Below, in pieces: positions 33,332 through 38,608 of a stretch of 38,608 nucleotides of DNA. Location of the stretch: positions 1-38,608 of the forward strand of contig CAIRTR010000101.1 of assembly GCA_903881565.1 (NCBI GenBank), read 5' to 3'. Position numbers and translations under genes: made by a program. Below the pieces are notes generated by a model, which had not been told where the DNA came from, made no database searches, and saw nothing but the letters and a program-made list of their open reading frames with translations. This DNA comes from Oligoflexia bacterium (lineage in GTDB: Bacteria; Bdellovibrionota; UBA1018). Position 1 is the first letter of the stretch, and each line of letters starts with the position of its first letter.

Positions 33332-34489
33332 TCAAAGCGACGCTAAATTTTGGGGATCCACTGCATTCACCGCTTCGGGAATGAGAACAGCTTCATCGCT
33401 CGAAGCGAGAGGCGACTCCCAAGTCAGCCCCAACTCCTGCTTCACCAACTCCCGCACCTGCTGAAACATTGAACTCAGTCCGTAACCATCTGTGATGAAG
33501 CTCACTCCCTTGAATTCAGCCACCGTAAATGGCTTCACCGGCGCATCGCCGGAACCAAAAACCCAAGCTTCCGCAAAGCGGACTTGTTCGGATTCCACTG
33601 ATTCTAAAAAGCTGAACATTTTATCCAAGAGGTTTTTCATCTTGCGATATTTTTTGACGATCTCGTGATTGTCTTCGGACTCTGTCTCCGAAAGACAAAC
33701 TGACCAGCAACTCTCCAACCCGTCCTGTGAAAAGCATCCCCAGACGCGTCTTTCAAAATCCTCACCCGATTCTTTATTGAGCGTCCCAAAGAACCCCAAC
33801 CGAGAATCCATCGCGATCGGCGCCTTATGCTTCAAAGTCGCCTGCACAACACCATGAGGTACTCGCTTACGCGTGAACGGCAATGGCTTAGGGAGTCCTT
33901 CGATCGTCGAAAGCCCAGCCCAGCTGTCACCGTAAATCAGGTTTGAGCAGGCTATCTCGATCCCCGAATCCAGGCGAACAGAACTTAAGCGCGCGTCTTC
34001 AACTTTGATTCCGACAATCTTAGATCCCGTGATGATTTGCACATTGGAGAGTCCCTTGATGCGCTCCAAGGCCTGTTTCTCAAAGCTCATCCAATCGGTC
34101 GCGAAGGTCGCTTCACTGAGCGAAGCAAAGCTATGCTCGGGCTCCCAGAGCATTTCATCGCGAATCCCGCGACGGGTATCTGGATCCTGCTCTTTTTCCC
34201 ACGAAACGGCACGAAAGGACTTATTGCGAAACTCGCGAAGGTAACTGCCTTCTTCCAGACTCTCCGCCACACCGTCGTCACACCCCAAAATTTTCAAAAG
34301 ATCGATCCATACTTGAGCAGAATCGCCGCGATCAAAGGAGGGTATGATAGGATGAATGCGAGGCGCGGTGCCACTGATCCAAATCACTTCCTTGCCTGAA
34401 GCGGCCAAAAAGCCCACCGTCGCCAGCGCGGCCAATCCAGGCCCCGCAACCACATACTCAGCACCCAGCGATTTAATCTCGTTAGCCAT
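33332..34489 (-). CDS. FAD/NAD(P)-binding oxidoreductase-like protein
   Basis: The 385-residue protein starts with a Rossmann dinucleotide fold, VVAGPGLAALATVGFLAASGKEVIWIS, with the glycines GPGLAA at 16-21 and ISGT at the end of strand 2. The central part (SDDVKIEDARLSSVRLDSG-like IKVEDARLSSVRLDSG) and a C-terminal FITDGYGLSSMFQQV fit flavoprotein dehydrogenases and glycine-oxidase-like proteins. No cysteine redox pair is seen. The substrate is unknown. It lies 3 nt after lysC in the same operon, but no amino-acid pathway link is evident from its sequence. A GGGGGG run lies upstream of the start. Confidence 0.75.
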   Translation of the reverse strand: MANEIKSLGAEYVVAGPGLAALATVGFLAASGKEVIWISGTAPRIHPIIPSFDRGDSAQVWIDLLKILGCDDGVAESLEEGSYLREFRNKSFRAVSWEKEQDPDTRRGIRDEMLWEPEHSFASLSEATFATDWMSFEKQALERIKGLSNVQIITGSKIVGIKVEDARLSSVRLDSGIEIACSNLIYGDSWAGLSTIEGLPKPLPFTRKRVPHGVVQATLKHKAPIAMDSRLGFFGTLNKESGEDFERRVWGCFSQDGLESCWSVCLSETESEDNHEIVKKYRKMKNLLDKMFSFLESVESEQVRFAEAWVFGSGDAPVKPFTVAEFKGVSFITDGYGLSSMFQQVRELVKQELGLTWESPLASSDEAVLIPEAVNAVDPQNLASL

Positions 34490-34492
34490 GTT

Positions 34493-35698
34493 TTAATTCC
34501 CCCCCAAAAATTCGCGATGCAGAACCAAAACTGCATCATCCAAATGCGACTCCGCTACTGCCACCGTCATCCCCAAAGCGGATGCAGTCGCAAACGAAAC
34601 CGATATATGAGCCTTCTCCAAAACCGTCATCACGCGGGACAAAGCCGCGCCATCTTGCGAAAACCGATCCCCAACCACACTGACCGGACTGAGGTTCGTT
34701 TCCAAAGCGTAGCTCGCCAAAAACCCGTCCCGAGTGAACTGCTCCAGAATCTTAGACCACTCGGTTTCGGCTTCTTTTTCAACAAAAAAACTCACCTGAC
34801 TCGCCGATAAAACCACTCCGAGCATGGAGAGGTGGGCCTGCGCTGCCGCATCCCAAATTGCCTGATGCGCCGAAGGTCGCGCAAGGTTCAGAGACACCTT
34901 GAACTTCTCTCGATCCGAAGTCACGCCTGTCACCTTAAATTCTTCCATCCCAGAATCAGCCATCTCTTTTGGGGACACAACATCAGTTCCCGAATCAGAT
35001 TTCAAGCTGTTCTTTACACAAAGCGCCACTCCAAATTGTTTGGCAAGCTCTACACTCCGAGGGTGCAAAACTCCTGCCCCTCGTGTCGCAAGTTCTACCA
35101 TGAGATCATGAGGAATTTTGTCCAACTTCTTCGCATCACTCACGACTCGCGGGTCTGCAGAATAGACTCCGTCAACATCGGTATAGATTTCACAAACGCT
35201 TGCCCCAAGAACGGCCGCAAGCGCCACAGCCGTAGTGTCGGAACCGCCACGCCCAAGCGTTGTGACTTCTTTGCTCTCACTGACCCCCTGAAAACCCGCG
35301 ACAATTGCCACTTTTCCCTCGAGGAGGGCCGCACGCACACGATCACCCAAAATACGCTTGATGCGCGCCCGTCGGTGGCTGGAGTCGGTGATGATTCCGC
35401 TTTGAGAACCCGTCAGAGACAGCGCCGATACGCCTCGATCCGAAAGCGCCATGCTCAATAGGGCCATCGAAACGCGCTCTCCGGTGGTGAGCAACATGTC
35501 CATTTCGCGATGAGGGGGATTGCGAGAAACTTTAGAAGCCAGCTCGATCAATTCATCCGTGGTTCGGCCCATGGCTGAAACAACAACGACAAGGGAATTG
35601 CCCTTAGCCTTTTCAGCGGCGATTCGATCGGCGACGGCAAGAATCCGCTCTGGGGTTGCGACTGAAGTGCCCCCATATTTTTGAACAATCAGAGACAT
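34493..35698 (-). CDS. lysC: Aspartate kinase
   Basis: The 401-residue kinase phosphorylates aspartate, the first step to lysine, threonine, methionine and diaminopimelate for peptidoglycan. The catalytic landmarks are VQKYGGTSV at 4-12, [28 protein letters not shown] and [16 protein letters not shown]. Two ACT-like regulatory segments follow ([17 protein letters not shown] and [27 protein letters not shown]), so it is likely feedback-regulated. It is monofunctional, without homoserine dehydrogenase. It is co-transcribed with the lytic transglycosylase gene (24-nt gap) and the flavoprotein gene. The ATG has no clear ribosome binding site. Confidence 0.97.
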   Translation of the reverse strand: MSLIVQKYGGTSVATPERILAVADRIAAEKAKGNSLVVVVSAMGRTTDELIELASKVSRNPPHREMDMLLTTGERVSMALLSMALSDRGVSALSLTGSQSGIITDSSHRRARIKRILGDRVRAALLEGKVAIVAGFQGVSESKEVTTLGRGGSDTTAVALAAVLGASVCEIYTDVDGVYSADPRVVSDAKKLDKIPHDLMVELATRGAGVLHPRSVELAKQFGVALCVKNSLKSDSGTDVVSPKEMADSGMEEFKVTGVTSDREKFKVSLNLARPSAHQAIWDAAAQAHLSMLGVVLSASQVSFFVEKEAETEWSKILEQFTRDGFLASYALETNLSPVSVVGDRFSQDGAALSRVMTVLEKAHISVSFATASALGMTVAVAESHLDDAVLVLHREFLGGN

Positions 35699-35722
35699 GA
35701 AGGCATGAAAACACGAAAAGGA

Positions 35723-37372
35723 TCAGCTGTCACCTAAACCCGCATGCTCAACGGTGCGGGCGGACTCGCGATGCTTATGGGTAATTCGATAGGTGCGGGC
35801 TTTCTTCTTACCCGCTCTGCGAGCACGCCTTTTTTCAGGGGGATCACGGACTTCTAAAGACGCCAGGGATCTTGTCTGATCATTCGGGATCGGTAAAATC
35901 ACCCGAGTTCCAGCCCTCAAGGGAACCTGAGGAGAAACACCATTAAGGTCCGCCATCGGATCGGCTTTGATTCCGAAGTGGCGCGCAATGCGCGCCAACG
36001 TGTCGCCCCGTTTCACTTTATAGCCCATAAATTCAACTTTCCTCGGGAAAGCCGCATGATTATAGGTTTCCAAGAACTTGTCTTTTGTGTTTTCGGGCAG
36101 CTTCAATCGGTAAGCGACAACTTTCGGAGGAGTGCACCAGCGCATGAGTTCAGGATTGAGACTTTTCACCGTTTGATAAGATAGGCCAGACGCACGGGCG
36201 ATTTTCAACAAATCAGCGGGACCATCCAGTTCAAACTCCACGAGTTGAACCCCAGAAATTTCGCCGGACTTCGTTAGGTGCGGAGTCACGGGAACTGCTT
36301 TAACTGAAGCCAAAGTCTCCCCTACTACCGGAACCGGCACCTGAGGAACTGATGCGACAATAAGTCCAGGAGGCACATCCGCATTACTGGAGGCTAACTG
36401 AGCCGAATCGTCGTCTTCATCATCTGCTTCGTCTTCAGCCTGAGCCAAGGTATCTGCCACGCGATCAACCTTTTCATCCATTTTATCGGACTTGATCACC
36501 TTAACAACGGCACCATCTCCTGCCACCACTTCGTCGGCAGCGGGATGTAGCGTGCTGGCTTTGAAACCAAAGAGTTCACGATTTTTTGCGATAATGGCCG
36601 CGGCCATAATTTTCGGAACATAATCCCGAGTCTCGGGCTTCAAGAAACGGTGCCGCGAGAGTTCCCAAAAATCCTTGGTCCCGTACCGTTGAATGGCTCG
36701 AGCCACCTTCGCTTCTCCCGCATTATAGGAGGCTGCGGCCAACTCCCAGCTTTGAAACATTTGATAAAGGTCACGCAGATATCCGGCCGCCGACAACGTC
36801 GACTTGCGGATATCTCGGCGCTCATCAACCCACCAGTTTACTTTGAGACCGTAGCGCTTGCCCGTTGCAGAAATAAACTGCCACGGCCCTACCGCTTTCG
36901 CACGCGAGCGAGCCAGGTTATTGAAGCCACTTTCGATCATCGCAAGGTAAACGAGATCTTCAGGCATGCCGTTCTGCTTCAGAATCGGCTGGATAAAAGG
37001 GATAAAGAACTCGGATCGCTCGAGGTACTTTTCAAAGTGAGGGCGCCCCCGAACCGTGAAGTAATCAACCCAGTATTCAACTCGGGAATTCACAACCACC
37101 GGAATATCGAACTGGGTGTTCTTAAGCTTCACCCCGTTGACAACCAAATCGCCTTCGGAAGCTTGCGCTTTTTTGGATAAAGACGCGGTGGAATCAGAAT
37201 CTTTTTTCAGATCCTGTTTAATAATTTCTCCAACAGTTCTGGGTGCTTTTGAATCACTCGTGGCATTTTCGCGGGGTTTAACGTGGGAACAACCCGCCGA
37301 AAAAACAAGCAAAGACATGGCGCCGACTGCGCATCGCACAAAATCAATCCTTTGATTTTTGATACTTCTCAC
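35723..37372 (-). CDS. mltD: Membrane-bound lytic transglycosylase with LysM domain (MltD-like)
   Basis: The 549-residue lipoprotein has a lipobox FSAGC (Cys28), an SLT domain at about 120-265 with catalytic Glu147 in AMIESGFN and the companion motifs AVGPWQF, ASYNAGE and YVPKI, and a C-terminal LysM peptidoglycan-binding domain at 451-495 (YKVKRGDTLARIARHFG). A degenerate LysM-like segment lies at 385-425. A flexible acidic linker (AEDEADDEDDDSAQ, 311-324) and a very basic tail (KRRARRAGKKKA) are unusual. It cleaves glycan strands between MurNAc and GlcNAc. The start is GTG, with AGGGGGAG immediately upstream. It heads an operon with lysC. Confidence 0.94.
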   Translation of the reverse strand: MRSIKNQRIDFVRCAVGAMSLLVFSAGCSHVKPRENATSDSKAPRTVGEIIKQDLKKDSDSTASLSKKAQASEGDLVVNGVKLKNTQFDIPVVVNSRVEYWVDYFTVRGRPHFEKYLERSEFFIPFIQPILKQNGMPEDLVYLAMIESGFNNLARSRAKAVGPWQFISATGKRYGLKVNWWVDERRDIRKSTLSAAGYLRDLYQMFQSWELAAASYNAGEAKVARAIQRYGTKDFWELSRHRFLKPETRDYVPKIMAAAIIAKNRELFGFKASTLHPAADEVVAGDGAVVKVIKSDKMDEKVDRVADTLAQAEDEADDEDDDSAQLASSNADVPPGLIVASVPQVPVPVVGETLASVKAVPVTPHLTKSGEISGVQLVEFELDGPADLLKIARASGLSYQTVKSLNPELMRWCTPPKVVAYRLKLPENTKDKFLETYNHAAFPRKVEFMGYKVKRGDTLARIARHFGIKADPMADLNGVSPQVPLRAGTRVILPIPNDQTRSLASLEVRDPPEKRRARRAGKKKARTYRITHKHRESARTVEHAGLGDS

Positions 37373-37427
37373 AACTCCCCCTTTTAATACCCTTATCCCC
37401 TAAATCCCTGGGCTAGTACCGTCTTAT

Positions 37428-37457
37428 ATTGTAGTCGAGCGCGAGAGCCCCTGTCAA
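37428..37457 (-). promoter_or_regulatory. Sigma70-type promoter of the mltD-lysC operon
   Basis: On the minus strand, a perfect TTGACA (complement of 37452-37457), an 18-nt spacer and TACAAT (complement of 37428-37433). Transcription would start near 37420, giving a leader of about 48 nt with the AGGGGGAG site. This is the best-matching promoter in the window. Confidence 0.72.
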
Positions 37458-37784
37458 ACAATGAGACCCCAACGTCCTTTTTATATCTTAGGTTTTGTAG
37501 CGCCGATTGCCCGGATCCAATTACCCGGAAATGACGAACCACTGACGCACTGCGTTCAGTGAACTATTTTCACGACTCATTGCGCTAATGCATGGAGTTA
37601 ATTCCCATGCGCGGTGCGTTACGACAAGCCTGCGGCATACCCCCATTTATTCTCCATTAATATCAGCGAAGTCCAAAGTCCGGACCCCTGGCCCAGACTT
37701 TGCTTAGGTGCATCAGACCTTCTTCGGAAAAAGAAGAAGGCAAGGCACGTCAAGAGCGCGATTGAGAAAAATCAGGAGAATTCA
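37458..37784 (+). other. 327-nt interval with hairpins, leader of the M4 protease gene
   Basis: No gene is seen on either strand. It contains several inverted repeats: CACTGA/TCAGTG (37540-37561), GCATGG/CCATGC (37590-37610), CAAAGTC/GACTTTG (37674-37702) and CCTTCTTC/GAAGAAGG with a GGAAAAA loop (37718-37740). The last two would be in the leader of the M4 gene and could affect its expression. No clear sigma70 promoter on the plus strand was found. Confidence 0.4.
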
Positions 37785-38608
37785 ATGAGCAGTAACCAAA
37801 GCAACATGGCAGGCAAAATAGGCAATAAACGAACCCTAAAAGTTAGAATCGCTCTGAATCTAATACTTGGGGCTGCATTCAGCTCAAGCGCTTTCGCAAG
37901 CTCTCCTGTCAATCCTGTCGGCAATACCCCAAACTGGACTACAACCCCCGGCGCATCGGCGCTATCGGGCCTCTTCTCACAGATGAACTCCTTTGATCGC
38001 TTACGGGACGCCTTAAAGGAGATGCAATCAGACCGAGCCATTCACACCCTTCTCGCAAACCCTTCAATCCATTCACTTGCCATCAAGGATCGTACAACGG
38101 GAAAACTGCTCGAAACCACAAAGTTTCAGCACTATTATCGCGGCCTCGAAGTCGTAGGCTCCATGGCCTTCCACCTCAATAATGGTTCACACTCCGAAAT
38201 CTTGAGTCAAATTTCAGAATTCGACCTCGACACCACCCCCTCACTTTCACAAGCCGACGCTATTGGGCTTGTCCGCAATCGATATGCCGACAGATCTCTC
38301 GATGCGCAACCCGAACTAAAAATTCTCAGTCTACGTGATCACCAAAACGCCGCCGCACCGAAACTAGTTTACTGGGTAGATCTCGATGATCACCCGCTGG
38401 ATGGCGGGCGCGAACTCATTATCAATGCCGAAACCGGTGAAATCATCGCCGACCTTCCCAAGGCACTTGATGCAGCAGCTGTTCAAGTTTATTCTGCAAA
38501 AGGCTTAGGCGTCACGATCGACACCGCGACTGCAGCTCCCGATAAAATCGACAAAAACATCGTCAATGGTTGCCAGGTAATCCTCGTGCAAGGCACTCAA
38601 AGCACCCC
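37785..38608 (+). CDS. M4-type metalloprotease, N-terminal part (cut by window end)
   Basis: An open frame starts at the ATG at 37785, with AGGAG upstream, and runs off the window after about 274 codons. It has a signal peptide (SSAFA|SSP near residue 39). The following region reads as the fungalysin/thermolysin propeptide (FTP) and PepSY-like fold: HYYRGLEVVGSMAFHLN, ADAIGLVRNRYADRS, LVYWVDLDD and ELIINAETGEIIAD. Such propeptides keep the zinc protease inactive until secretion. The HExxH motif is beyond the edge, so the protease identity is inferred from the propeptide. A frame on the opposite strand (37772-38041) is a shadow. Confidence 0.72.
   Translation, partial: MSSNQSNMAGKIGNKRTLKVRIALNLILGAAFSSSAFASSPVNPVGNTPNWTTTPGASALSGLFSQMNSFDRLRDALKEMQSDRAIHTLLANPSIHSLAIKDRTTGKLLETTKFQHYYRGLEVVGSMAFHLNNGSHSEILSQISEFDLDTTPSLSQADAIGLVRNRYADRSLDAQPELKILSLRDHQNAAAPKLVYWVDLDDHPLDGGRELIINAETGEIIADLPKALDAAAVQVYSAKGLGVTIDTATAAPDKIDKNIVNGCQVILVQGTQST

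Noticed and set aside
37772-38041. 89-residue frame on the minus strand.
   Set aside because: It is antisense to the M4 protease signal peptide and propeptide, which has a ribosome binding site and clear domain sequence.

Overview
The window reads as chromosomal core DNA of a Gram-negative, didermic bacterium with roughly 50% GC. The likeliest source is a Bdellovibrionota or other former deltaproteobacterial lineage. This rests on inference: many signal peptides and lipoproteins, an Acidithiobacillus-type GshA, paired ArsA-like ATPases, a LysM lytic transglycosylase and the cluster rplU-rpmA-obgE-nadD-rsfS-rlmH. No tRNA, rRNA, CRISPR array, transposase, phage gene or replication origin was seen.

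Layout. 1-8290 (+): an S9 prolyl oligopeptidase, then a six-gene chain in which every junction overlaps (unknown exported protein, two ArsA-like ATPases, an exported TPR-like protein, GshA, a PAP2 phosphatase). 8291-14205: a caspase-like (clan CD) exported peptidase overlapping a small exported protein, an M19 dipeptidase and a previously untracked 57-residue lipoprotein on the minus strand, a small exported protein, a CysM/CBS-like cysteine synthase and an L,D-transpeptidase. 14202-16511 (-): an unknown protein and a methyltransferase with a Trm112-like zinc ribbon. 16619-18967 (+): yebC and pgi. 19106-20243 (-): DoxX protein and a phosphopantetheinyl transferase. 20397-21963: a small membrane protein, dut (-) and a HAD phosphatase. 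22063-29177 (+): rplU, rpmA, obgE, nadD, rsfS, rlmH, gpmI, pfkA, comF, which joins ribosome assembly, NAD synthesis and glycolysis.

29319-33293 is the most accessory-looking part. It has a winged-helix plus nucleotidyltransferase pair (-) with helically phased operator repeats, and two DUF1640-like coiled-coil membrane proteins that flank a patatin-like phospholipase. The second DUF1640-like copy has grown from 4 to 14 eleven-residue units and contains a fresh 66-bp tandem repeat. Both copies share a similar leader of about 130 nt with a conserved hairpin.

33332-37457 (-) is an operon mltD, lysC, flavoprotein behind a clear sigma70-type promoter. The right edge (37785 onward) is the signal peptide and propeptide of a thermolysin-like (M4) metalloprotease, cut off by the window end.

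Two expression styles coexist. Many genes have strong Shine-Dalgarno sites, while at least five operon-leading genes have none and carry an extended -10-like box 4-9 nt before the start codon, as expected for leaderless mRNAs. All functions are inferred from motifs read by eye; no database search was run.
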